Below, in pieces: positions 10,363-16,986 of a stretch of DNA of 26,392 bases (position 1 is the stretch's first letter; each line of letters starts with the position of its first letter). The position numbers were made by a program, and so were the translations under genes. The stretch lies in NCBI GenBank assembly GCA_934215475.1, contig CAKPZY010000026.1:1-26392 (forward strand), written 5' to 3'. The DNA is from an uncultured Ligilactobacillus sp. Its GTDB lineage: Bacteria; Bacillota; Bacilli; Lactobacillales; Lactobacillaceae. The notes beneath the pieces were generated by a model that searched no databases, was not told where the DNA came from, and saw nothing but the letters and a program-made list of their open reading frames with translations.

Positions 10363-10407
10363 ATTTCCGAACATTCTAAATTCTTTAGATTTCTTTCAGT
10401 CGTGTTT
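10363..10407. promoter_or_regulatory. PurBox region (PurR operator) before purC
   Basis: ATTTCCGAACATT at 10363-10375 (plus strand) fits AWWWCCGAACWWT at all 13 positions, immediately upstream of the -35 box. A weak second element in the opposite orientation, at 10395-10407, matches about 7 of 13, with 33 nt between the two central CG steps. Such an inverted pair resembles the B. subtilis PurR operator. The first box is clear; the second is suggestive only. Whether PurR represses (B. subtilis) or activates (Lactococcus) here cannot be read from the sequence. Confidence 0.7.
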
Positions 10408-10470
10408 CAAACAATATATCTGCTTTTTTACTCCCGTTGTACATCTAATGAATTTAAATACGTACATTAT

Positions 10471-10509
10471 AAAAATAAGCCTTGAACAGACCGCTCCTGT
10501 TCAAAGCTT
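10471..10509 (-). terminator. Terminator after purK
   Basis: On the minus strand a 13-bp stem, AAGCTTTGAACAG paired with CTGTTCAAGGCTT (one G-U pair), closes a 7-nt loop and is followed by ATTTTTAT. It begins about 10 bp after the purK stop codon and separates purEK from the rest of the purine genes. Confidence 0.88.
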
Positions 10510-10518
10510 ACTTTTAAA

Positions 10519-11652
10519 TTATGAATTCTTTTCTGTGATTCGTTTACGGTCCCAAACACCGGTGGCTTTAATTTTTTGTAAGGAAGCATCCAAGTCATCG
10601 GTTAGGATCGTCACATGGCCCATCTTACGGTCTGTTCTAACTTCCGCTTTACCGTAATCATGAAAACTCCACTCCGGCTTTTGGCCGATAAGCTCACGAC
10701 ACCCAGCCACGTGTTGACCCAAAACATTCACCATCACGACTGAGCTTAAGAGCTCGATCTTAGGCAAAGGCCAGTTGCAGATCGCCCGATTATGAACGTC
10801 AAACTGGGAAAAATTGCAGGCCTCGATCGAATAATGGCCGGAGTTGTGTGGGCGCGGGGCTAACTCATTGACATATAAAGAGTTATCCTCCGCCACGAAC
10901 ATCTCCACGCCTAAAATGCCGCACAAATCCAACGCTTCAGCTATCTTGACCGCCATATTTTGGGCAGACTGACACACATCTGCGGGTAAACGAGCTGGAA
11001 CGATACTCTCATGTAAAATATGGTTACGATGGATATTTTCACTAACAGGAAACACAGTGGTTGCTCCGTCAGGGTTTCTGCCAACCATTACTGAACATTC
11101 CATTTTAAAAGGCAAGAAACTTTCTAAGATACACGGCGTTTCACTGGCCATCTGACGAGCTTCTGGCAAATCAGCAACCGATTTTAGATTCATTTGTCCT
11201 TTGCCGTCATATCCTCCCTCGCAAGTTTTCAAAATAGAAGGATACCCCAATTTAGCAACAGCTGCATCAATTTCTTCTGGGGCTGAAATGGCAATATTGT
11301 CGACAACTTTTAATCCATGCTGGGCCAGAAATGCTTTCTCTCGGACACGGTCTTTCGTGATCCGCAACAGTTCAGTTCCTTGAGGGATCGATACTTTGGC
11401 AGCCACTTTTTCGAGTGCCTCAAGGTCCACATTTTCAAATTCGTATGTCAAAACATCTGCAGTTTCAGCCAACTCATCGATAGCTGCAAAGCTGTCATAG
11501 GGCGCAACTATCTGGCGATCTGCAGCTTGACCTGCGGGACAGGTCGGGTCTGGGTCTAAAATAACGACCTTCATTCCGCCTGCTTTAGCACTAAAAGTCA
11601 ACATTTGTCCGAGTTGTCCGCCGCCGATGATCCCGATAGTTTGTCCTTGCAT
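10519..11652 (-). CDS. purK: 5-(carboxyamino)imidazole ribonucleotide synthase
   Basis: PurK is an ATP-grasp enzyme that carboxylates AIR with bicarbonate to N5-CAIR, the substrate of PurE. It opens with QTIGIIGGGQLGQML (dinucleotide-like loop). Other motifs are EGGYDGKGQMN and the active-site stretch NELAPRPHNSGHYSIEAC. The start is uncertain. I use the ATG at 11652 (377 residues). In-frame GTG codons at 11679 and 11676 and a TTG at 11664 would add up to nine residues and overlap the purE stop, and none of the candidates has a good ribosome site. Translation is probably coupled to purE. Confidence 0.93.
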   Translation of the reverse strand: MQGQTIGIIGGGQLGQMLTFSAKAGGMKVVILDPDPTCPAGQAADRQIVAPYDSFAAIDELAETADVLTYEFENVDLEALEKVAAKVSIPQGTELLRITKDRVREKAFLAQHGLKVVDNIAISAPEEIDAAVAKLGYPSILKTCEGGYDGKGQMNLKSVADLPEARQMASETPCILESFLPFKMECSVMVGRNPDGATTVFPVSENIHRNHILHESIVPARLPADVCQSAQNMAVKIAEALDLCGILGVEMFVAEDNSLYVNELAPRPHNSGHYSIEACNFSQFDVHNRAICNWPLPKIELLSSVVMVNVLGQHVAGCRELIGQKPEWSFHDYGKAEVRTDRKMGHVTILTDDLDASLQKIKATGVWDRKRITEKNS

Positions 11653-11659
11653 TATTTGT

Positions 11660-12148
11660 TCAGTCAAGGTCTGCACCACTTTTCACTGAGGAGTCGTGCT
11701 GTTTCTGACGATAAGCAGCCAGTTTATCTTTGACCTGCTCGTCAGTAACGGCTAAAATCTCTAAGGCTAATAAAGCAGCGTTTTTTGCCCCGGCTGTGCC
11801 GATCGCAGTTGTAGCGACGGGGATCCCCGCCGGCATCTGAACGATCGACAACAAAGAATCCAAGCCATTCAAAGCATGTGACTGAACCGGCACACCAACC
11901 ACGGGGACCAGAGTGTTAGCTGCCAACATGCCTGGTAAATGAGCGGCACCGCCAGCACCAGCAATAATTACACCAATACCATTTTGGTCCGCGCTTTTAG
12001 CGTATGTAGCCAGTTCGTCCGGCATCCTGTGCGCTGAGATAACGGTTTTGTCGTAATCTACTCCAAAGTCGGTAATAATAGTTATGGCTTGTTTCATCGT
12101 GTCCCAATCGGACTTGCTTCCCATAACTACAGCAATTTTAGTTTTCAG
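11660..12148 (-). CDS. purE: N5-CAIR mutase, apparently starting at CTG
   Basis: PurE converts N5-CAIR to CAIR. The core motifs are clear: [22 protein letters not shown], and [16 protein letters not shown]. The first ATG (12124) lies inside the first beta strand and has no ribosome site. Eight codons upstream, a CTG at 12148 sits 9 nt after GAGGAG and yields the family-typical beginning (L)[14 protein letters not shown] and 162 residues. An in-frame TGA lies four codons before it, and no ATG, GTG or TTG occurs in between. So either CTG is the start codon or the base is a sequencing or assembly error. It is the first gene of the purEK unit. Confidence 0.93.
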   Translation of the reverse strand: MKTKIAVVMGSKSDWDTMKQAITIITDFGVDYDKTVISAHRMPDELATYAKSADQNGIGVIIAGAGGAAHLPGMLAANTLVPVVGVPVQSHALNGLDSLLSIVQMPAGIPVATTAIGTAGAKNAALLALEILAVTDEQVKDKLAAYRQKQHDSSVKSGADLD

Positions 12149-12171
12149 TTTAACTCACTCCTCACGCGCAA

Positions 12172-12200
12172 ATCATAACAAATACCCTGATGTTTGTCAA
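12172..12200 (-). promoter_or_regulatory. Promoter of purEK
   Basis: On the minus strand, TTGACA (12200-12195), a 17-nt spacer and TATGAT (12177-12172) form a near-consensus promoter. The predicted transcription start is only about 20 nt from the purE start, which leaves no room for a riboswitch. Control should therefore act at initiation. Confidence 0.85.
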
Positions 12201-12204
12201 AACG

Positions 12205-12249
12205 AAATAGGAACTTTAATGCTTGCTTCCCACTTTAAAGTACGTCTTC
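12205..12249. promoter_or_regulatory. Probable PurBox pair before purE
   Basis: Upstream of the -35 box, AAAGTTCCTATTT (minus strand, 12217-12205) matches the inverted PurBox at 11 of 13 positions. GAAGACGTACTTT (minus strand, 12249-12237) matches the direct PurBox at 9 of 13. The central dinucleotides are 33 nt apart, the same distance as at purC, and the offset from the -35 box is nearly the same. Each box is degenerate, so the shared geometry is the main support. Confidence 0.5.
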
Positions 12250-12340
12250 TAATGCTTTTCATACTTTTTTGCACCTTTCTAACTCATTATATGCACATAA
12301 ACCAAACTTTAGTTAAAAAAGCAGAAGGCAGTTTTTAAAC

Positions 12341-12391
12341 AAAAAAAGAACCTCAAGAGCAGAATAATTCAGTTTACTGCCTCTTGAGGTT
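12341..12391 (-). terminator. Terminator of the copper operon
   Basis: An 11-bp perfect stem (AACCTCAAGAG with CTCTTGAGGTT), extended by GCAG/CTGC across a one-base bulge, is followed on the minus strand by CTTTTTTTG. It lies about 30 bp after the stop codon of the copper ATPase gene. Confidence 0.88.
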
Positions 12392-12419
12392 GATAAATTA
12401 TTTAAATAAAATCAGCATT

Positions 12420-14354
12420 CTATTCTGGTGCACTCTGAAACTGGCTGCTGATTTTTGCTTTATTTAGCAAAACCGAATTTGCAACTACTGACAAGGAACT
12501 AAATGCCATCGCTAAACCAGCGAATTCAGGATTCAGACTCAATCCAAGACCATAGAATAAACCTGCAGCTACCGGGATACCCAGCACATTATAAATGAAC
12601 GCCCAGAATAAATTCAGTTTGATCCGGCTAAATGTTTTCTTGCTTAAAGCCAAAGCAAGATCGACATCGCGCAGATCATTTTTTACTAAAACGATCCCGC
12701 CAGAATCGATGGCAATATCTGTGCCAGAACCCATCGCGATCCCTACATCGGCAGTACTCAGTGCTGGAGCATCATTGATCCCGTCGCCAACAAAAGCTGC
12801 CTTGCCTTTTTCTTGCAGCTCCTTAACTTTTTGCGCTTTTTGACCAGGTAAAACGTCTGCAATGACTTGATCGATTCCGACTTGTGTGCCGATGGCGTGC
12901 GCCACTCTCCGATTGTCGCCTGTCAGCATAACTGTTTTCAAACCGCGTGTTTTTAAAGCCGCTACGGCCTCGCGCGATGTCTCTTTGGGAGTATCTTGGA
13001 TCGCAATCAAGCCAATGATGTTAGAATCCACACCAACTAATACAACCGTTTTGGCTTGATCTTGCAGCTGTATCATTTGCTGTTCCAGATCCTCAGACAT
13101 CTGATTAGCCTGACGTAATTTTTCGTTGCCGACAAAAGCCTGACGCCCCGCCACACGAGCAGTCACACCCTTGCCCTCGATGGCTTTAAAATCTTGAGCA
13201 CCTTGAGTCGTGATCCTCCGACTTTTAGCAGCCTCCAAAATAGCTCCAGCAAGCGGGTGTTCAGACGCCCCTTCCAAGGAAGCTGCCAAACTCAAAACCT
13301 CGGTTTTATGTCCTACGACATCAGTCACTTTTGGCTGCCCAACAGTGATCGTGCCGGTTTTGTCGAAAACCACGGTTTTAATATCACTGACTGTTTCCAA
13401 AACTTCACCGTTCTTGATCAAGATACCCATTTTAGCTCCCCTGCCGGTTCCAACCATCAAAGCAGTCGGAGTTGCCAAGCCAAGCGCACAGGGACAAGCG
13501 ATGACAACGACAGACACAGCAAAGATCAAGGAATTAGCCACGTTTGCGCCAATAAAAACATACCAACTCACAAACGTCAGAATGGCAATGATCAAGACCA
13601 CTGGCACAAAAATGTCAGAAACTTTATCGGTCAATTTTTGGATCGGCGCATGACTATTTTGGGCTCTTTTGACCAATTCAACGATCTGAGCGAGCAACGT
13701 ATCACTACCCACTTTTTCTGTTTTAAACGTAAATGTTCCTGCCTTATTAATGGTCGCGCCGATCACACGGTCACCAACATTTTTAGCGACGGGCATACTT
13801 TCACCGGTGACCATTGATTCATCGACTGTCGAATTGCCTGAAAGAATCGTCCCATCGACGGCCACCTTTTTCCCCGGCTTGACTCGAATTTCATCACCAA
13901 CAACTACTTGTTCGATTGGCAGTGAAATGAATTTACCCTCGCGCTTAACTTCGGCTCGTTTAGCTTGCAATCCGACGAGCTTTTCAATCGCGTTTGACGC
14001 GTTATTACGCATCCGCTCTTCCAATACTTGACCCAACAAAATAAATGTGGTGACAAAAGCAGCACTCTCAAAGAACACTTCTTTACTGCTAAACATCGCA
14101 TATATACTGTAAAAGTAAGCTGTAGCTGTACCAATGGCAACTAAAGTGTCCATATTAGAATGATACTTCTTGAAAGAAGCCCAGGCACTTTCCAGAAAAG
14201 GACGAGCCGATAACGCCATTATGATAGACGTCAAAATAAACATCGTCCATTGATGACCTGGCAACATCCACCCGGTAACAGGCATTAGGATCATTTCAAG
14301 CAGCATTGGTAGGGATAGGACCAAGGAGATCCAAAACCGCACACTAATTTTCAT
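12420..14354 (-). CDS. copA: Cu(I)-exporting P1B-type ATPase lacking an N-terminal metal-binding domain
   Basis: This is an ATP-driven copper exporter of the cytoplasmic membrane. P-type ATPase hallmarks are all present: TGES (183-186), phosphorylated Asp331 in DKTGTIT, SEHPLA (364-369), and GDGINDAP (523-530). The Cu(I) class is shown by CPC (287-289), the YN pair in helix 7 (588-589) and MAFSS in helix 8 (616-620). The 644-residue protein starts directly at the first membrane helix, so neither an HMA nor a cupredoxin domain is attached. The ATG overlaps the stop of the upstream cupredoxin gene (TAATG), and a stop two codons upstream in its own frame excludes a longer start. It is the last gene of the copY operon. 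Confidence 0.95.
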   Translation of the reverse strand: MKISVRFWISLVLSLPMLLEMILMPVTGWMLPGHQWTMFILTSIIMALSARPFLESAWASFKKYHSNMDTLVAIGTATAYFYSIYAMFSSKEVFFESAAFVTTFILLGQVLEERMRNNASNAIEKLVGLQAKRAEVKREGKFISLPIEQVVVGDEIRVKPGKKVAVDGTILSGNSTVDESMVTGESMPVAKNVGDRVIGATINKAGTFTFKTEKVGSDTLLAQIVELVKRAQNSHAPIQKLTDKVSDIFVPVVLIIAILTFVSWYVFIGANVANSLIFAVSVVVIACPCALGLATPTALMVGTGRGAKMGILIKNGEVLETVSDIKTVVFDKTGTITVGQPKVTDVVGHKTEVLSLAASLEGASEHPLAGAILEAAKSRRITTQGAQDFKAIEGKGVTARVAGRQAFVGNEKLRQANQMSEDLEQQMIQLQDQAKTVVLVGVDSNIIGLIAIQDTPKETSREAVAALKTRGLKTVMLTGDNRRVAHAIGTQVGIDQVIADVLPGQKAQKVKELQEKGKAAFVGDGINDAPALSTADVGIAMGSGTDIAIDSGGIVLVKNDLRDVDLALALSKKTFSRIKLNLFWAFIYNVLGIPVAAGLFYGLGLSLNPEFAGLAMAFSSLSVVANSVLLNKAKISSQFQSAPE

Positions 14355-14626
14355 TATTTAACAACAACTTTCCCAAAGAACATGTCCATACCACAACTAA
14401 ACGGATATTCACCCGCTTTATCCGTTGAAACTTCAACGGTTTTAGGAACATTTAAAGGCAGTTCTTCTTTAAATCCCAGCTCCTTAGAATGCACAACATC
14501 CAAACACCCCTTATCATTTGTCCGGGTAAAGGTTATTTCTGCTGCCACACCTTGTTTTAATGTCACTTTGTCTGGCTCATAACCGCCTGCTACCGTTACG
14601 TTTACTCTTTGTTTTTGCTCGCTCAT
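14354..14626 (-). CDS. Small cytosolic cupredoxin-like Cu(I)-binding protein
   Basis: This 90-residue protein has no signal or membrane segment. It resembles the cupredoxin part of the pneumococcal CupA protein: Cys41 in KGCLDVV, and Cys78, Met80 and Met82 in [14 protein letters not shown], the same Cys / CxMxM ligand set. TGGAGG lies 7 nt before the ATG. The stop overlaps the start of the copA ATPase, which lacks any metal-binding domain of its own. I infer that this protein works as the detached N-terminal domain of the pump, taking copper to it. The two proteins together (734 residues) are close to the size of a one-piece pneumococcal CopA. Confidence 0.85.
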   Translation of the reverse strand: MSEQKQRVNVTVAGGYEPDKVTLKQGVAAEITFTRTNDKGCLDVVHSKELGFKEELPLNVPKTVEVSTDKAGEYPFSCGMDMFFGKVVVK

Positions 14627-14696
14627 ATTAAGTCCTCCATTTAAGTATGTTCGTTTATATAATTAAAATATTTTTTAAAGCATGATGTTCAGTCTG

Positions 14697-15068
14697 TTAT
14701 TTGATGATCAGCTTACCGTGGAACATATCCATGCCGCAAGCCCACTGGAATTCTCCTGCCTGTCTGGTATCTATTTTAACTTCCTTTTTCTCATCCTTAG
14801 GCAGTTCCTGGTTGATCCCAAAATCTGGAAAGACCACTCGATCTAAACAGCTCGAAGGATCGCGCCGAGTAAAATTGATCGTGGCTGGGATCCCCTTTTT
14901 CAACACAACTGTTTCTGGTGAATAGCCGCCTTTGACTTCAACGTCGATCCTCTGCTCATTTTTTGACGTCGTTGCGGTCCCTTGTTGTATTTCATGTTTG
15001 CCGAAAAACCACCAGATAATAAAAGCGATCATGATGATCCCCGCAACCAATACTATGATCCTGGCCAT
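14697..15068 (-). CDS. cupA: CupA-like membrane-anchored copper chaperone
   Basis: The protein has one N-terminal membrane helix (about residues 3-23) and a cupredoxin-like domain. In the pneumococcus, CupA holds two Cu(I) ions and passes copper to CopA. The start at 15068 is chosen because GAGGA lies 6 nt upstream; an ATG two codons earlier is directly on the ribosome site. With this start the protein has 123 residues, and its ligands fall on Cys74, Cys111, Met113 and Met115 (motifs SSCLDRV and ACGMDMFHG), the positions I recall for pneumococcal CupA. It lies between copY and the stand-alone cupredoxin, with which it shares the same fold and motif. Confidence 0.88.
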   Translation of the reverse strand: MARIIVLVAGIIMIAFIIWWFFGKHEIQQGTATTSKNEQRIDVEVKGGYSPETVVLKKGIPATINFTRRDPSSCLDRVVFPDFGINQELPKDEKKEVKIDTRQAGEFQWACGMDMFHGKLIIK

Positions 15069-15115
15069 ATACATTCCTCATTTCTTTTAATTTTTTGAAT
15101 TATTCCCTAACCAAT

Positions 15116-15150
15116 ATGGCATACCTAAACTCACAGGTTTAAAATGCCAT
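15116..15150 (-). other. Intercistronic hairpin between copY and cupA
   Basis: ATGGCAT (15116-15122) pairs with ATGCCAT (15144-15150), and TAAAC / GTTTA can pair further in. No T run follows on the minus strand, so it is not a terminator by sequence. It could mark mRNA processing or stability between the repressor and the chaperone genes. Confidence 0.4.
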
Positions 15151-15160
15151 TTTCAAAATA

Positions 15161-15613
15161 TCATTGACAACAATTTTCTTTGGTACACTCATTTGTATCG
15201 GGGAGGCAATTGCAAGCAACCTCTTTGGGAGCAGTCTCATACTTTTTGTCCAATATGCCCTGAATTTTCCTAATATCTCCTCGGCTCAAAAATGTTTCAG
15301 TAATCAGCTTGGCGATCTCCTTGCCCTTTTTCATATCGCATAAACGTGCAAACATTTCGGCGGTCATCTGGTCCATCGCATCATTTTCGCTAATATTCGG
15401 AGAATAAATAAAGCGCCGTCCGTCTCTGACAGTACTCAAGGCACCCTTACTGACGAGACGACGTAATAAGGTTTTGACTGTCGATTCAGCCCATTCTTTT
15501 TTCTCTTGAATCAATTTAATAACTTCACTGCTACTGGACTTACGTTTGGTCCAGATGATCCGCATTAATTCCCACTCAGAAGTCGTCATCTCCGTTGCAT
15601 TCACGGTTTTCAT
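15161..15613 (-). CDS. copY: CopY-type copper-responsive repressor
   Basis: CopY proteins are winged-helix repressors of the BlaI/MecI/CopY family that leave DNA when Cu(I) displaces zinc. Here the N-terminal DNA-binding part (about residues 9-75) includes SEWELMRIIW, STVKTLLRRLVSKGAL and DGRRFIYSP. The C-terminal metal site is unusual. Classical CopY has CxCx4CxC, whereas this protein has Cys134, Cys136, Cys143, Cys148 and Cys149, i.e. CxC-x6-C-x4-CC. Length is 150 residues. It is the first gene of the operon, with two cop boxes directly upstream, which fits autoregulation. Confidence 0.94.
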   Translation of the reverse strand: MKTVNATEMTTSEWELMRIIWTKRKSSSSEVIKLIQEKKEWAESTVKTLLRRLVSKGALSTVRDGRRFIYSPNISENDAMDQMTAEMFARLCDMKKGKEIAKLITETFLSRGDIRKIQGILDKKYETAPKEVACNCLPDTNECTKENCCQ

Positions 15614-15632
15614 CCGCTCATCTCTTTTCGTT

Positions 15633-15682
15633 TACAAATGTAACTCTAGTTTCGATTTTACACTATAATTTACAAATGTCAA
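15633..15682 (-). promoter_or_regulatory. cop promoter with two CopY boxes
   Basis: TACAAATGTA at 15633-15642 fits the cop box TACAnnTGTA exactly, and TACAAATGTC at 15671-15680 differs at one base. Their centres are 38 bp apart. On the minus strand TTGACA (15682-15677), a 16-nt spacer and TAAAAT (15660-15655) form the promoter. The upstream box overlaps the -35 element and the other lies just after the likely start site, so bound CopY would block initiation. Confidence 0.88.
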
Positions 15683-15769
15683 TGATGACTAAATGGAAGG
15701 AAACGGGCAAGAACTTCTCAAGTGAATTAAGCATCTAAGCATTAGGGATCGCTCTACTTCACATAATAT

Positions 15770-15798
15770 TTAAAATAATTTTTATCTTATTGTATAAT
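15770..15798 (+). promoter_or_regulatory. Promoter of the zinc-ribbon gene pair
   Basis: TATAAT at 15793-15798 with TTAAAA 17 nt upstream (15770-15775) precedes an AGGAGG ribosome site at about 15829. The -10 box is consensus and the -35 box weak. Confidence 0.6.
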
Positions 15799-15842
15799 AA
15801 ATATGTTATGAACATTATTTTTACACATAGGAGGTATGGAAA

Positions 15843-16751
15843 GTGAAAATTTGTCCAAATTGTGGTAAGCGTTTACGTACTGACACTAAATTTTGTGTGC
15901 AGTGCGGAACGGATGTTAGAGGGGTTGTGCCAACTGATGATGTCGCTCAAAAAAATGAAGCCGCAAAATCACAAAATGAAACAGCAAAACACTCGCAAAA
16001 GCTAGTACCCCATGGTGGCAACGCAGGTGAACATTCAACCTCTGGCCTAGAGGATACTGAGACCTCGACCACTGGAAACAGCTTTACTGCAGTAGTTCGT
16101 GATTATTGGAACTGGCTTGTCAACTCATGGAAGGCGCCTTTTAAAACACAAGACAGTAATAAATATTACGGATTGGCCACTCTTGCCGGCGAAAACTTAG
16201 TCTTCGTAATTAGTGTTTACATAATGATCAACGGCCTGATCCGCAAAACCAACGATACTGCAAACAGTGTTATTAGTGCCCTTAACGGAGAGTCGTCATC
16301 AGCCTCTTATTTCCAAGAGTTTGGTTTAACCTTCTTCTTTAAGACCTTGGTTTTCTTATTGCTGGCAACCTTTCTACTGGCGGGAGCTGTTTACTTGCTC
16401 AGAAAAACTTTTTATGTAACAGATGAAAATTTTTTGCCCTACTTAAACCGGCTTGCAAGTTATACCAACTTAAATGTCATTTTTAATGTAGTCATTTTTT
16501 TATGTGCTTTTATGAGTACTTCATTCCCTGGTGTTACCATGATCGTCATCATGATCAGTCTGATCATCACCATGTGGATGATTGGATTATATACAATGAT
16601 CCTCTCGCCAGTTACTGCTGTTAAGCATGACCGGATCTACGGTGCATTCCTACTAGCGATCGCTAGCGGACTTATTATTACCGTTATTTCTTATCTAGGA
16701 GCTGGCGCGCTTTTGAGTGATATCCGTTCAATTTTTGACAATCTTTTCTAA
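15843..16751 (+). CDS. Zinc-ribbon integral membrane protein
   Basis: This is a 302-residue protein of unknown function. The N-terminal zinc ribbon uses CPNC (Cys4, Cys7) and CVQC (Cys18, Cys21). A hydrophilic linker rich in Lys, Glu, Ser and Thr follows (about 25-85), then about five membrane segments (roughly 113-132, 166-186, 208-226, 230-252 and 265-290). Cytosolic ribbon plus polytopic membrane part is a common layout in lactobacilli and other Firmicutes, but I know no assigned role. The GTG start is supported by AGGAGG 8 nt upstream. The next gene, 45 bp on, also begins with a zinc ribbon, so the two probably act together in the envelope. Confidence 0.85.
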   Translation: MKICPNCGKRLRTDTKFCVQCGTDVRGVVPTDDVAQKNEAAKSQNETAKHSQKLVPHGGNAGEHSTSGLEDTETSTTGNSFTAVVRDYWNWLVNSWKAPFKTQDSNKYYGLATLAGENLVFVISVYIMINGLIRKTNDTANSVISALNGESSSASYFQEFGLTFFFKTLVFLLLATFLLAGAVYLLRKTFYVTDENFLPYLNRLASYTNLNVIFNVVIFLCAFMSTSFPGVTMIVIMISLIITMWMIGLYTMILSPVTAVKHDRIYGAFLLAIASGLIITVISYLGAGALLSDIRSIFDNLF

Positions 16752-16796
16752 GAGCAAATATACTTAATCGGAAATATTAGCAGGGAGTTAATGAAC

Positions 16797-16925
16797 ATGG
16801 AAAAATTTTACTGTCCTAATTGTGGTCATGAAGTTGAAAAAGGAACGCAATTTTGTGGACATTGTGGATATAATATAGCTGATTACCTCAAGCAATCGCC
16901 TGAAAAAAAAAGGCGCTCAAAATGA
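16797..16925 (+). CDS. Zinc-ribbon N-terminal part of a frame-interrupted TcaA-like protein
   Basis: From the ATG at 16797 (GGGAG 8 nt upstream) the frame codes 42 residues: a zinc ribbon with Cys pairs in YCPNCG and FCGHCG, then a short basic tail ending at TGA. The tail starts at a run of nine A bases (16903-16911). With eight A bases the frame would read on through NDKTAAKEQPSHR into the 402-residue frame that begins with ATG at 16987, giving one protein of about 465 residues. So this is most likely the 5' part of a single gene, either broken, miscalled or joined by slippage on the A run. Confidence 0.75.
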   Translation: MEKFYCPNCGHEVEKGTQFCGHCGYNIADYLKQSPEKKRRSK

Positions 16926-16986
16926 TAAGACGGCTGCTAAAGAACAGCCATCTCATCGAATTACCGAACCGTCAACCAAAACACCA

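Noticed and set aside
12149..12300. Purine riboswitch before purE
   Set aside because: The predicted transcription start leaves only about 20 nt of leader, and the conserved riboswitch core is not present.
13194..13817. Plus-strand open frame of 207 codons inside copA
   Set aside because: It runs antisense over the catalytic core of the ATPase and has no family features.
15682..15740. Plus-strand frame of about 18 codons between the cop and zinc-ribbon promoters
   Set aside because: It has no ribosome site, lies over the cop promoter, and shows no recognisable sequence.
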